Of a DNA stretch of 64,000 nucleotides, positions 24,410 to 32,242 are shown piece by piece. Source of the DNA: DASXYG01 sp036502625 (GTDB lineage Bacteria > Actinomycetota > Actinomycetes > Streptosporangiales > Streptosporangiaceae); assembly GCA_036502625.1 (NCBI GenBank), contig DASXYG010000114.1:34255-98254 (forward strand). Direction: 5' to 3'. Numbering within the stretch: position 1 is the first letter of the stretch; each line of letters starts with the position of its first letter. The notes below the pieces were generated by a model. It had not been told where the DNA came from. It ran no database searches and saw only the letters and a program-made list of their open reading frames with translations. Made by a program: the position numbers and the translations under genes.

Positions 24410-25462
24410 GTGGCGGACGCGGTCGTCGGGATCGTCGCGAATCCGCTGTCCGGTCGGGACATCCGGCGGCTCGTCGCGAAGGCGTCCGTCTTCCCGACCG
24501 CCGAGAAGGCCAACATGGTGCAGCGGGTGATCACCGCGTGCGCGGCCGTCTCCGTGGACCGGGTGCTGCTGAACACCGACCTCGGCGGGATCTCCGCCGC
24601 GGTCCTGCGCGCGCTGCGCACCCGGCGCCCGTCCGAGCCGCGCTGGCCGGACGTCGAGTTCCTCGAGACGGAGCGGATCACGCAGAGCGCCGCGGACACC
24701 ACCGAGGCGGTCGCCCGGATGCGGGCCGCGGGCGCGCGGGTGGTCGTCTGCCTTGGCGGCGACGGCACCGCCCGCGTCGCCGCCGCGGCCTGCGGCGACA
24801 CCCCGCTGCTCGCGCTGTCCACCGGCACGAACAACGCGTTCCCGCGCATGCGCGAGGCCACCGTGGCGGGGCTGGCCGCCGGTCTGCTGGCCACCGGCGC
24901 CGTCGAGCCCGGCCCGCCCGCGACCCGCCGCGCGCCCGTCCTGGAGGTCACCGCGGCCGGGCGTACGGAGATCGCGCTCGTGGACGTCGCCGTCAGCGCC
25001 GCCGGGCACATCGGGTCGCGCGCGCTGTGGGACCCGTCCGCGCTGACCGAGCTGTACTGCGCGTTCGCCGAGCCGGACGGCATCGGCCTGTCGAGCGTCG
25101 CCGGGCTGCTGTGCCCGAGCCCGCGCACCGAGCCCGACGGCGTGGCGCTGCGCCTCGGCGCCCCGGACGGCTGCCCCGCCGTCGTCCGCGCGCCCATCGC
25201 CCCGGGCCTGGTCGCGGACGTCGGCGTCCGCGACTGGCGCCCGTTCCCGTCCGGCACGACCCGCCCGATCGACGCCGAACGCGGCGTGATCGCGGTCGAC
25301 GGCGAACGCGAGATCGAGTTCCGCGCCGCGGCCGAGGCCGCGCCCGGGGAACGACCGTACGTACGGCTGCGGCCCGATGGGCCGCTGTGCGTTGATGTGC
25401 CCGCCGTGCTGGCCGCCGCGGCCGCGCGGGGGCTGCTCACCGAGAATGGGAGGAAAGCGTGA
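24410..25462 (+). CDS. acoX: AcoX: ATP-NAD kinase-fold protein of acetoin catabolism
   Basis: 350 aa from GTG 24410 with GGAGG nearby. The nucleotide-binding motif VVVCLGGDGTARVAA and LSTGTNNAFP are the signatures of the NAD kinase/diacylglycerol kinase fold as found in AcoX. AcoX genes accompany acetoin dehydrogenase operons, although the biochemical role of AcoX is not settled. Its stop overlaps the SDR start (GTGA). It is the first gene of a five-gene unit; 98 bases separate it from the IclR gene, leaving room for a promoter, though no clear -35/-10 pair was seen. Confidence 0.85.
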   Translation: MADAVVGIVANPLSGRDIRRLVAKASVFPTAEKANMVQRVITACAAVSVDRVLLNTDLGGISAAVLRALRTRRPSEPRWPDVEFLETERITQSAADTTEAVARMRAAGARVVVCLGGDGTARVAAAACGDTPLLALSTGTNNAFPRMREATVAGLAAGLLATGAVEPGPPATRRAPVLEVTAAGRTEIALVDVAVSAAGHIGSRALWDPSALTELYCAFAEPDGIGLSSVAGLLCPSPRTEPDGVALRLGAPDGCPAVVRAPIAPGLVADVGVRDWRPFPSGTTRPIDAERGVIAVDGEREIEFRAAAEAAPGERPYVRLRPDGPLCVDVPAVLAAAAARGLLTENGRKA

Positions 25463-26238
25463 CGATCGAGGGAAAGGTCGCCCTGGTCACCGGGGCGGGA
25501 CGCGGGATCGGCCGGGCCATCGCACTACGGCTCGCGGCCGACGGGGCCGACGTCGCCGTGGTCGACATCGACGCCGACAACGCGGCGGCGGTGGCCAAGG
25601 AGATCACCGGACTCGGGCGCCGCGCGGTCGCCGTACGGGCCGACGTCACCGATCGCGGCGCCGTGTTCGGGGTCGTCGACACCGCGGTCGCGGAGCTCGG
25701 CGGCCTGGACGTCATGGTGAACAACGCCGGGATCGTGCAGGCCAAACCGATCCTGGAGACCACGCCCGCGGAGCTGCACACGATCTTCGCGGTGAACGTC
25801 TTCGGCGTCGTGTACGGCATCCAGGCCGCCGCGACGCACCTGAAGGCGGCCGGAAAGCGCGGCAAGATCATCAACGCGGCCTCGATCGCGGGCCACCAGG
25901 GCAGCGGCAGCCTCGGCGCGTACGCCACGACGAAGTTCGGCGTCGTCGGGCTCACCCAGTCCGCGGCGAAGGAGCTGGCCGCCGACGGCATCACCGTCAA
26001 CGCGTACTGCCCCGGCATCGTCGACACCACGATGTGGGACGTCATCGACGAGGGCATGGTCGAGCACCACCACACCGAGCCCGGCCAGGCCACCGCGGCC
26101 GCCGTCGCGGGGGTGCCGCTCGGCCGCATGCAGAAGCCCGACGACGTGGCGAGCCTCGTCTCCTACCTCGCCGGGCCCGACTCCGACTACATGACCGGCC
26201 AGTCCGTGGTGATCGACGGCGGCATGGTCATGCGCTGA
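25459..26238 (+). CDS. SDR dehydrogenase, acetoin(diacetyl) reductase/butanediol dehydrogenase type
   Basis: 259 aa from GTG 25459 with GGAGGAAAG upstream. A classical short-chain dehydrogenase: cofactor motif TGAGRGIGRA, NNAG in VMVNNAGIVQ, catalytic Ser in INAASIAGHQ and Y-x3-K in YATTKFGV. D at VVDIDADN selects NAD over NADP. The C-terminal region with MWDVIDEGMVE and MTGQSVVIDGGMV fits the (S)-acetoin-forming diacetyl reductase/meso-butanediol dehydrogenase group. In this operon it would feed butanediol or diacetyl into acetoin. It is translationally coupled to acoX. Confidence 0.88.
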   Translation: MTIEGKVALVTGAGRGIGRAIALRLAADGADVAVVDIDADNAAAVAKEITGLGRRAVAVRADVTDRGAVFGVVDTAVAELGGLDVMVNNAGIVQAKPILETTPAELHTIFAVNVFGVVYGIQAAATHLKAAGKRGKIINAASIAGHQGSGSLGAYATTKFGVVGLTQSAAKELAADGITVNAYCPGIVDTTMWDVIDEGMVEHHHTEPGQATAAAVAGVPLGRMQKPDDVASLVSYLAGPDSDYMTGQSVVIDGGMVMR

Positions 26239-26258
26239 TCCCATCCGAGGAGGCCAGC

Positions 26259-27254
26259 ATGGCGGGTACGGTACCGGCCGACATCGCGGGCGCGCCCACA
26301 TCCGAGACGCTGCTGCACGCGTACCGGACGATGCGCACGATCCGCGCGTTCGAGGACCGGGTGCACGAGGAGTTCGCGACCGGCGACATCCCCGGCTTCG
26401 TGCACCTGTACGCGGGTGAGGAGGCGTCGGCCACCGGCGTCTGCCTGCACCTGGACGACCGCGACACCATCGCGAGCACGCACCGCGGGCACGGCCACTG
26501 CATCGCCAAGGGCGTCGACCCCGTCGGGATGATGGCGGAGATCTTCGGCCGCCGCGACGGCGTGTGCCACGGCAAGGGCGGCTCCATGCACATCGCCGAC
26601 CTCGGCAAGGGCATGCTCGGCGCGAACGGCATCGTCGGCGGCGGCCCGCCGCTGATCTGCGGCACGGCCCTGGCCGCGAAGCTGCAGCGTACGGGCGGGG
26701 TCGGGGTCGCGTTCTTCGGCGACGGCGCCAGCAACCAGGGCACCACGCTGGAGGCGCTGAACCTCGCCGCGGTGTGGAACCTGCCCGCCGTGTTCGTCGC
26801 GGAGAACAACGGCTACGCGGAGGCCACCGCGAGCACCTGGTCGGTGGCCGCGGACAACATCGCCGACCGCGCGGACGGCTTCGGCATGCCCGGCGTGATC
26901 GTCGACGGCTTCGACTTCTTCGCCGTCCACGAGGCGGCGGGCGCGGCGATCGACCGGGCCCGCGAGGGCGGCGGCCCCACGCTGATCGAGGTGAAGTTCA
27001 CCCGCTACTACGGCCACTTCGAGGGCGACCAGCAGACGTACCGCGCGGACGAGGTGGCCCGCGCCCGCGCCGAGTCCGACTGCCTGGAGCGCTTCCGCGC
27101 CCGGGTGACCGGGGACGGCGGCCTGGACGCGGCCCGGCTCGACGGCATCGACGCGGAGATCGCCGCGCTCATCGACGGCGCCGTCGCGAAGGCGCGCGCC
27201 GGGGAGAAACCCGGCCCCGCCGACCTGGAAACCGACGTCTACATCCGGTACTGA
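26259..27254 (+). CDS. acoA: Acetoin:DCPIP oxidoreductase/dehydrogenase E1 alpha subunit AcoA
   Basis: 331 aa from ATG 26259 with GAGGAGG ahead. The thiamine-diphosphate motif GDGASNQG...VFVAENN is present. Other E1-alpha features are FVHLYAGEEASATGVCLHL, STHRGHGHCIAKG, CHGKGGSMHIAD, GANGIVGGG and the phosphorylation-loop equivalent YYGHFEGDQQTYR. With AcoB it cleaves acetoin, passing the acetyl group to the lipoyl arm of AcoC and releasing acetaldehyde. Operon context with acoX, acoB and a lipoyl-hydrolase AcoC makes acetoin, rather than pyruvate or branched-chain acids, the likely substrate. Confidence 0.92.
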   Translation: MAGTVPADIAGAPTSETLLHAYRTMRTIRAFEDRVHEEFATGDIPGFVHLYAGEEASATGVCLHLDDRDTIASTHRGHGHCIAKGVDPVGMMAEIFGRRDGVCHGKGGSMHIADLGKGMLGANGIVGGGPPLICGTALAAKLQRTGGVGVAFFGDGASNQGTTLEALNLAAVWNLPAVFVAENNGYAEATASTWSVAADNIADRADGFGMPGVIVDGFDFFAVHEAAGAAIDRAREGGGPTLIEVKFTRYYGHFEGDQQTYRADEVARARAESDCLERFRARVTGDGGLDAARLDGIDAEIAALIDGAVAKARAGEKPGPADLETDVYIRY

Positions 27255-27265
27255 GGAGGCCCGCC

Positions 27266-28279
27266 ATGGCCCGTACGATCAGCTACCGCGAGGCGGTCAA
27301 CGAGGCGCTGGCCCAGGAGATGGCGCGCGACGAGCGGGTCATCGTGATGGGCGAGGACAACTCCGGCGGCACCGGCGCGCCCGGCGAGGACGACGCGTGG
27401 GGCGGCGCGCTCGGCGTCACGAAGGGCCTGCACACCCGGTTCCCCGACCGCGTGCTCGACACCCCGATCTCGGAGTCGGCGTTCGTCGGCGCGGCCATCG
27501 GCGCCGCGACGCGCGGCATGCGGCCGGTCGCCGAGCTGATGTTCATCGACTTCATGGGCGTCTGCTTCGACCAGATCTACAACCAGGCCGCGAAGTTCCG
27601 CTACATGTTCGGCGGCAAGGCCGTCACCCCGGTGGTGATCCGCACGATGTACGGTGCGGGGCTGCGCGCCGCCGCCCAGCACTCGCAGGCGCTGTACCCG
27701 ATGTTCACGCACATCCCGGGGCTGAAGGTCGTGCTGCCGTCCTCGCCGTACGACGCGAAGGGCCTGCTCGTCCAGGCGATTCGCGACGACGATCCAGTGA
27801 TCTTCTGCGAGCACAAGGCGATGTACGACACCACCGGCGACGTGCCCGAGGAGGCGTACACGATCCCGTTCGGCGAGGCCAACGTGGCCCGCGAGGGCGG
27901 CGACGCGACCATCGTGGCGTTCGGCCGCATGGTCACCGTGGCCCTGGAGGCGGCCGCGGCGCTGGCCCGCGACGGCGTGGAGTGCGAGGTCATCGACCCG
28001 CGGACGACCAGCCCGCTGGACGCGGACACGATCCTGGAGAGCGTCGAGAACACCGGGCGGCTCGTCGTCGTGGACGAGGCCACGCCCCGCTGCGGCATGG
28101 CCGCCGACATCGCGGCGCTCGCCGCCCGCGACGCGTTCGGCTCGCTGCGCGCCCCCGTGCAGACGGTGACCGCGCCGCACACGCCCGTACCGTTCGCCGA
28201 CACCCTGGAGGACCTCTACGTCCCCGACGCGCAGGCCGTGGTGAACGCGGTGAAGGCGGCTACCGGGTGGAAGCGGTGA
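27266..28279 (+). CDS. acoB: Acetoin dehydrogenase E1 beta subunit AcoB
   Basis: 337 aa from ATG 27266 with GAGGAGG upstream. A transketolase-type E1-beta: YREAVNEALAQEM, VIVMGEDNSGGTG, DTPISESAFVGAAIGAA, GMRPVAELMFIDFMGVCFDQI, AKFRYMFGG, and LKVVLPSSPYDAKGLL. The catalytic glutamate that activates thiamine diphosphate is in PISES. It forms an alpha2beta2 E1 with AcoA, whose gene ends 11 bases before. Spacing to acoC is 4 bases. Confidence 0.92.
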   Translation: MARTISYREAVNEALAQEMARDERVIVMGEDNSGGTGAPGEDDAWGGALGVTKGLHTRFPDRVLDTPISESAFVGAAIGAATRGMRPVAELMFIDFMGVCFDQIYNQAAKFRYMFGGKAVTPVVIRTMYGAGLRAAAQHSQALYPMFTHIPGLKVVLPSSPYDAKGLLVQAIRDDDPVIFCEHKAMYDTTGDVPEEAYTIPFGEANVAREGGDATIVAFGRMVTVALEAAAALARDGVECEVIDPRTTSPLDADTILESVENTGRLVVVDEATPRCGMAADIAALAARDAFGSLRAPVQTVTAPHTPVPFADTLEDLYVPDAQAVVNAVKAATGWKR

Positions 28280-28283
28280 TCGC

Positions 28284-29402
28284 GTGAGCGGCGGCATCCA
28301 GCGGGTCACCATGCCCAAGTGGGGTCTGTCCATGAAGCAGGGCAAGATCACCGAGTGGCTGGTCGCCGAGGGCGACGCGGTCACCGAGGGCGACGACCTC
28401 GCCGACATCGACACCGACAAGATCGCCGGGACGCTGGAGTCGGCGTACGAGGGCGTGCTGCGGCGGATCGTCGCCGGCGCGGGCAGCGACGCACCCGTGG
28501 GCGCCACCATCGCGGTCGTCGCGCCCGCCGAGGTGCCGGACGCCGAGGTCGACGAGGTGGTCGCGGCGGCGCGGGCGGAGATCGCGTCCGGCGCGGCCAT
28601 CGACGACGCCGGGCCCGCGGAGCGCGCCGTCGACGTGGGCGGCCGGCGGCTCACCGTGGCCAGTCTCGGCGACGGCGGCGGCGACCCGGTGGTGCTCGTC
28701 CACGGCTACGGCGGCGACGCGAACTCGTGGCTGTTCGTCCAGGAGGCCTTGGCCGCCGACCGTGCCGTCCACGCGCTGAACCTCCCCGGCCACGGCACGT
28801 CGGCCAAGGACGTCGGCGACGGCTCGCTCGCGACGCTGGCCGCCGCGGTGACCGGGTTCCTCGACGCGGCCGGCATCGCCCGCGCCCACCTGGTGGGCCA
28901 CTCCCTGGGCGGCGCGGTGGCCGCGGCGGCGGCCCGGTCCCGTACGGGCCTCGCCGCGTCGCTGACCCTGGTCGCCCCGGCTGGGTTCGGCCCGGACGCG
29001 GACGCGGAGTACCTGCGCGGCTTCGCGTCCGCGGCCTCGCGCCGCGAGCTGAAACCCCTGCTGGGCCGGCTGTTCGCGGACCCGTCGCTGGTGACCAGGC
29101 AGCTCGTGGACGACGTGCTGAAGTACAAGCGGCTCGACGGCGTGGACGCCTGCCTGCGCGCCCTGCTCCCCACCCTGCTGACCGACGACGACGCCCAGGC
29201 GATCGACGGCCCGGCGCTGCTCGACGGGGTGGACGTGCCCGTCGCCGTCGTGTGGGGCGCCGCCGACCGGGTCCTCCCGCCCCCGCCGGAGTCCGCCCCC
29301 GGCGCCCTGTTCCGCCTGGTCCCGGACGCCGGGCACATGGTGCACATGGAACGCCCCACGGAGGTGCGCGAGGTGATCGCGGGCATGCTCACCCGCGGCT
29401 GA
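28284..29402 (+). CDS. acoC: Acetoin dehydrogenase E2 AcoC: lipoyl domain fused to alpha/beta hydrolase
   Basis: 372 aa from GTG 28284. Residues about 5-80 are a lipoyl domain (MPKWGLSMKQGKITEWL; lipoylated Lys in DIDTDKIAGTLES). Residues about 115-370 form an alpha/beta hydrolase fold with oxyanion motif LVHGYGGDANSW, nucleophile GHSLGGAV and a C-terminal His in PDAGHMVHME. This is the AcoC layout, shorter than a standard E2 and lacking the E3-binding domain and the usual acyltransferase catalytic core. It transfers the acetyl group to CoA. No dihydrolipoamide dehydrogenase gene follows, so E3 must come from elsewhere. Confidence 0.92.
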   Translation: MSGGIQRVTMPKWGLSMKQGKITEWLVAEGDAVTEGDDLADIDTDKIAGTLESAYEGVLRRIVAGAGSDAPVGATIAVVAPAEVPDAEVDEVVAAARAEIASGAAIDDAGPAERAVDVGGRRLTVASLGDGGGDPVVLVHGYGGDANSWLFVQEALAADRAVHALNLPGHGTSAKDVGDGSLATLAAAVTGFLDAAGIARAHLVGHSLGGAVAAAAARSRTGLAASLTLVAPAGFGPDADAEYLRGFASAASRRELKPLLGRLFADPSLVTRQLVDDVLKYKRLDGVDACLRALLPTLLTDDDAQAIDGPALLDGVDVPVAVVWGAADRVLPPPPESAPGALFRLVPDAGHMVHMERPTEVREVIAGMLTRG

Positions 29403-29441
29403 GCCCGTACGGGGCGGGCGCGCCCCCGGGAGGCCCGTCCT

Positions 29442-29783
29442 TCAGCGCAGCGCCACCGCGAACTGGGCGTCGGGGCCTTCGCCCAGGCGGACAGCGACTC
29501 GATGGCCGGCTCCGCCTGGGCGGCGCCGCTCGTCGCGGCGGGCGTCATCCGGCGCACGAACGCCTCGCCGTGCCCGGGTTCCGTACAGAGCGTGAGGTCG
29601 GGAAGCCCGGCGCAGCGCCGACACGAGCCGCGCCCGTTCGAGCTGGCCCGCCCCGCACCAGCGGTAGCCGGTGTCCGGGTCGACCCGGTCCGGCACCAGC
29701 AGCCCGAGCTCGTCGTACCGCCGCAGCGCCTTAACTAACAGCCGCGACAACCGCGCGAACTCCCCAATGCTGACCTGGTCCAC
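29442..29783 (-). pseudogene. Truncated/frameshifted MerR-family regulator
   Basis: From GTG 29783 (GAGGAG upstream) the first 60 residues form a good MerR winged helix: VSIGEFARLSRLLVKALRRYDELGLL, VDPDTGYRW and QLERARLVSALRR. After that the reading frame loses all MerR character and becomes Arg-rich, ending at 29442 after 113 codons. Another frame near 29600 reads GLPDLTLCTEPGHGEAF, which looks more protein-like, so a frameshift near 29605 is likely. The linker and effector domain are otherwise missing. It lies just after the aco operon on the opposite strand and looks like the remains of a lost regulator. Confidence 0.6.
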
Positions 29784-30122
29784 GAACGACTCCTCGTCCC
29801 CCGGGCCCATCGTCCGGCCACGCCCACAGCGCGGCTTCCCGCCGGGGAAGGTCAAGCGCGCGCCACCGCGGCGGCCAGATCCCGCGCGCACATTTAGCAC
29901 GGTGCAGATGCACGTGCATTTCGATTTGCTGTACAGTCGCCGAGGCGAATGACCCGTATTTCGCGGACCCACGGCCCCGGAGTCGTATTCGTGAAACGAC
30001 GGAATATCGCCCGAAGGGCCTCCGGCCGAGCCAGAGTGGATCGGTACCCGACCGGAGACCCCGCGCGCGGCTCCCGGGCCGCGGGGCCGTCGGCCGTCAG
30101 GCCGGCGGCCCTCCCGGGGCCG
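29784..30122. other. Intergenic region with palindrome ATGCACGTGCAT
   Basis: No credible gene is seen in this 339-base stretch. Around 29890-29990 it is AT-richer and contains the 12-base palindrome ATGCACGTGCAT (29908-29919) and CTGTACAG (29930-29937). These suit a promoter/operator for the MerR remnant on the minus strand. The rest is GC-rich without visible structure. Confidence 0.4.
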
Positions 30123-30266
30123 TCACCGGGGCTCGGCCCAGTACCGGATCGCCTCCGTGACCAACGAGATCATCGCGGAGGCGAACGGCACGTACGGCCG
30201 GCTCCGGCGCGCCCAGCGCCGCAGGCGTACACCACGGCGCCGGATACGCCGTCCGTTCTCAGTCAT
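30123..30266 (-). CDS. Small basic hypothetical protein
   Basis: 47 aa from ATG 30266 with AAGGGA 8 bases upstream. The N-terminal half is strongly basic (TENGRRIRRRGVRLRRWARRSRPY) and the C-terminal half is a short amphipathic or weakly hydrophobic helix (VPFASAMISLVTEAIRYWAEPR). It could bind nucleic acid or a membrane surface, but no family was recognised. It stands alone between AT-richer flanks. Confidence 0.45.
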   Translation of the reverse strand: MTENGRRIRRRGVRLRRWARRSRPYVPFASAMISLVTEAIRYWAEPR

Positions 30267-30586
30267 GCGGTTTCCCTTTCTCGGGGAAGTGACCGGCGCG
30301 CTGTTCGCGCCGGCCCGCATTCGGTCCACTCATACGAGAAACCGCCGGTAAACGGATCAGCGACCGCAATCTACCGCGCCCGCGGATCGCCCCGCGCCAC
30401 CCGCCTTTCGAAAGTGCGGCTATTGACCGGAAATGGCGACGGAATTCCCATGTCACACCATCTGCCGAATGGCTTTGTATCAGCGCAGGTAGTGGACGCG
30501 GCGGCGGGGAGTGACCGCCCATCCGACCGCGTCCGGCCACGAAGCTGCTTCGGAATGCGGGCTAGCCGTCGGGCGTGGCTGCCGCG
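30267..30586. other. 320-base intergenic region, AT-richer
   Basis: No gene recognised. The segment 30300-30480 is clearly lower in GC than its neighbours. It should hold the promoter of the 47-aa ORF on the minus strand and the 3' end of the glycosylase gene. No terminator hairpin or repeat was seen. Confidence 0.35.
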
Positions 30587-31489
30587 TCAGATGTGGCGGT
30601 AGTCGCGGACCGGCATGCGGGGGCCGCGGGGCGGGAGGCGGGAGCCGGTGAGTTCCAGGAGGCGGGTGACGCGGTAGCGGTGGCCTGCGTAGGGGCGCAA
30701 AAGGTCGAGCATGCCTGCGTCGTCGGTCTTCTCGCCGGTGAGGCTCCAGCCGACGATGGACGGCAGGTGGTAGTCGCCGACCGAGACCGCGTCGGCGTCG
30801 CCCAGGGCCCGCTGCCGTACCTCGGCGGACGTCCACACGCCGATGCCGGGCAGCGACCGCAGGCGGCGGTCGGTCTCCGCCGAGTCGTGCCCCTCCAGGC
30901 GCTCGGCGACCCGGGCCGCCCCGATGATGGTCCGCGCGCGTACGGCCTCCGCGCCCGCGCGGTGCCACTCCCAGGACGGGACGCGGACCCAGTCGGCGGG
31001 CGCGGGCGGTACGTACAGGGGCCCGTCCGGTGCGGGACCCGGCGCGACCTCACCGAACCGCCGCACCAGGTACCGCCAGGCCCGCCATGCCTCGCGCCCG
31101 ACGACCTTCTGCTCCAGCACCGCGGGCACGAGCATGTCGAACACCGACCCCAGCCGCCCCACGCGAAACCCCGGCACCGCCATCGCCGCCCGCGCGATCA
31201 GCGGATGCGCGGGCACGAACGACGCGACGTCGTCATGCGCCCCCAGCATCCCCGGCACCGCGTCGAGCAGCCACTCGCCCCCCGGCCCGTACGCCCGGGC
31301 GTGCACCTTCCCGCCCGTACGCGCCCCCATGGCCAGCCGCAGCGCGCCCGGCCCCGCGGGGGTCCGCACCCCGCGCCAGAACGCGCCGTCCGCGGCCACC
31401 CGGAACGTCGGATCGCCCGCGCCCCGCCGCGCCGGCCCCAGAGTCCGCCCCAGGTCAACCTCCTCCTGGGGATCCCACACACGCTCCAC
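30587..31489 (-). CDS. DNA-3-methyladenine glycosylase II (AlkA-like, HhH-GPD)
   Basis: 300 aa from GTG 31489. The helix-hairpin-helix LRSLPGIGVWTSAEV and the catalytic aspartate in AVSVGDYHLPSIVG (about residue 238) identify an HhH-GPD glycosylase of the AlkA class. An earlier stretch FDMLVPAVLEQKVVGREAWRAWRYLV is the usual core helix. The N-terminal about 100 residues correspond to the AlkA_N-like domain. It would remove alkylated purines from DNA. It appears monocistronic and is divergent from the exported peptide gene upstream of secDF. Confidence 0.9.
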   Translation of the reverse strand: MERVWDPQEEVDLGRTLGPARRGAGDPTFRVAADGAFWRGVRTPAGPGALRLAMGARTGGKVHARAYGPGGEWLLDAVPGMLGAHDDVASFVPAHPLIARAAMAVPGFRVGRLGSVFDMLVPAVLEQKVVGREAWRAWRYLVRRFGEVAPGPAPDGPLYVPPAPADWVRVPSWEWHRAGAEAVRARTIIGAARVAERLEGHDSAETDRRLRSLPGIGVWTSAEVRQRALGDADAVSVGDYHLPSIVGWSLTGEKTDDAGMLDLLRPYAGHRYRVTRLLELTGSRLPPRGPRMPVRDYRHI

Positions 31490-31615
31490 GCCCGCCAGTC
31501 TCCCCTACGGGCGAACCCGCCGCGCCCCCGGCGGCGGGCTCTCGGGAGCGCGGGCCGGGCGCCGGATGGGGCGGATAGGCTCCGGAGGATCGGAGTCTTG
31601 TGGTCGGGAGGTCAC

Positions 31616-32161
31616 GTGGTGCGGCTGGGGGTGCGGCGCTCGCTGGTCGCGCGTACGCCGCGCGCCGTGCTGCTCGGGCTGCTGTGGGCGATCCTCGCGG
31701 TCCTCGCCGGGCCCGCCTCCCCCGCCGCATCCGCCTCCGACCACGCCGTGCCGTACGCGGCCACGCACGGAGTCGCGCACGCGGCTCCCGGCGGCGCCCG
31801 AGCGGCAGGACGCGCGGCCCCGCGATCCGCGCCCGGCGCACATGCCCGTTCACAGGCCGCAGCGCACGGCAGCGGCCAAACGGCGGTTCGCGGCGGTCCC
31901 CAAGCCATAGCGCGCGGCAGCCACGCCCAGCCGGTGGCCCGCGGCGGTTCGCAGGCCGCGGATCACGCCTCCCCGCACGCCTCCGCCCAGGCCAGGCTCG
32001 GCGCCCACACCCCGCACGGTCCCGCCGCCGCGCCGGCGGAGCCGCGGCCCGTACGGCCCGACGGGCTCGTCACCGCGGCGCCGCGCCGCGGGCCCCCCGC
32101 GTACGTCTCCGCGCACCGGCCCGCCGCGCGCGGGCGGGCGCCGCCTGCCTCCGTCGTCTGA
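31616..32161 (+). CDS. Putative ApdA-type translation-arrest peptide upstream of secDF
   Basis: 181 aa from GTG 31616 (GGGAGG 4 bases upstream; GTG 31619 equally possible). Residues 1 to about 40 are a Sec signal peptide: basic VRRSLVARTPR, core AVLLGLLWAILAVLAG, cleavage near PAASA. The mature part is low-complexity Ala/His/Gly/Pro/Arg with no fold. It ends ARGRAPPASVV-stop; RAPP is at 32135-32146. RAPP/RAPG is the arrest motif of ApdA, ApdP and ApcA, exported peptides encoded upstream of secDF or yidC that stall ribosomes until pulled by the secretion machinery. The gene lies 81 bases before secDF. Its GCC TCC GT codons after RAPP are complementary to the secDF ribosome site. Function is inferred from motif, signal peptide and position. 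Confidence 0.8.
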   Translation: MVRLGVRRSLVARTPRAVLLGLLWAILAVLAGPASPAASASDHAVPYAATHGVAHAAPGGARAAGRAAPRSAPGAHARSQAAAHGSGQTAVRGGPQAIARGSHAQPVARGGSQAADHASPHASAQARLGAHTPHGPAAAPAEPRPVRPDGLVTAAPRRGPPAYVSAHRPAARGRAPPASVV

Positions 32162-32236
32162 TACCGGCCGCCCTGGGCGGCCCGTCCGACGGCCACCGGT
32201 CACGGCCCGCTGCGGCCGTGGCCCGTCAACGGAGGC
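32147..32236 (+). promoter_or_regulatory. Anti-Shine-Dalgarno switch controlling secDF translation
   Basis: GCCTCCGT (32147-32154), in the last codons of the arrest-peptide ORF, pairs perfectly with ACGGAGGC (32229-32236), which contains the secDF ribosome site. Between them are two hairpins, GGCCGCCC/GGGCGGCC (32166-32182) and CACGGCC/GGCCGTG (32201-32220). A ribosome held at RAPP (32135-32146) would cover GCCTCCGT and free the ribosome site. Inferred from sequence complementarity. Confidence 0.7.
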
Positions 32237-32242
32237 TCTTCC

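Noticed and set aside
29949..30602. Plus-strand ORF across 29.9-30.6 kb
   Set aside because: Low-complexity composition and no start signal; the opposite strand carries a short ORF with a proper ribosome site.
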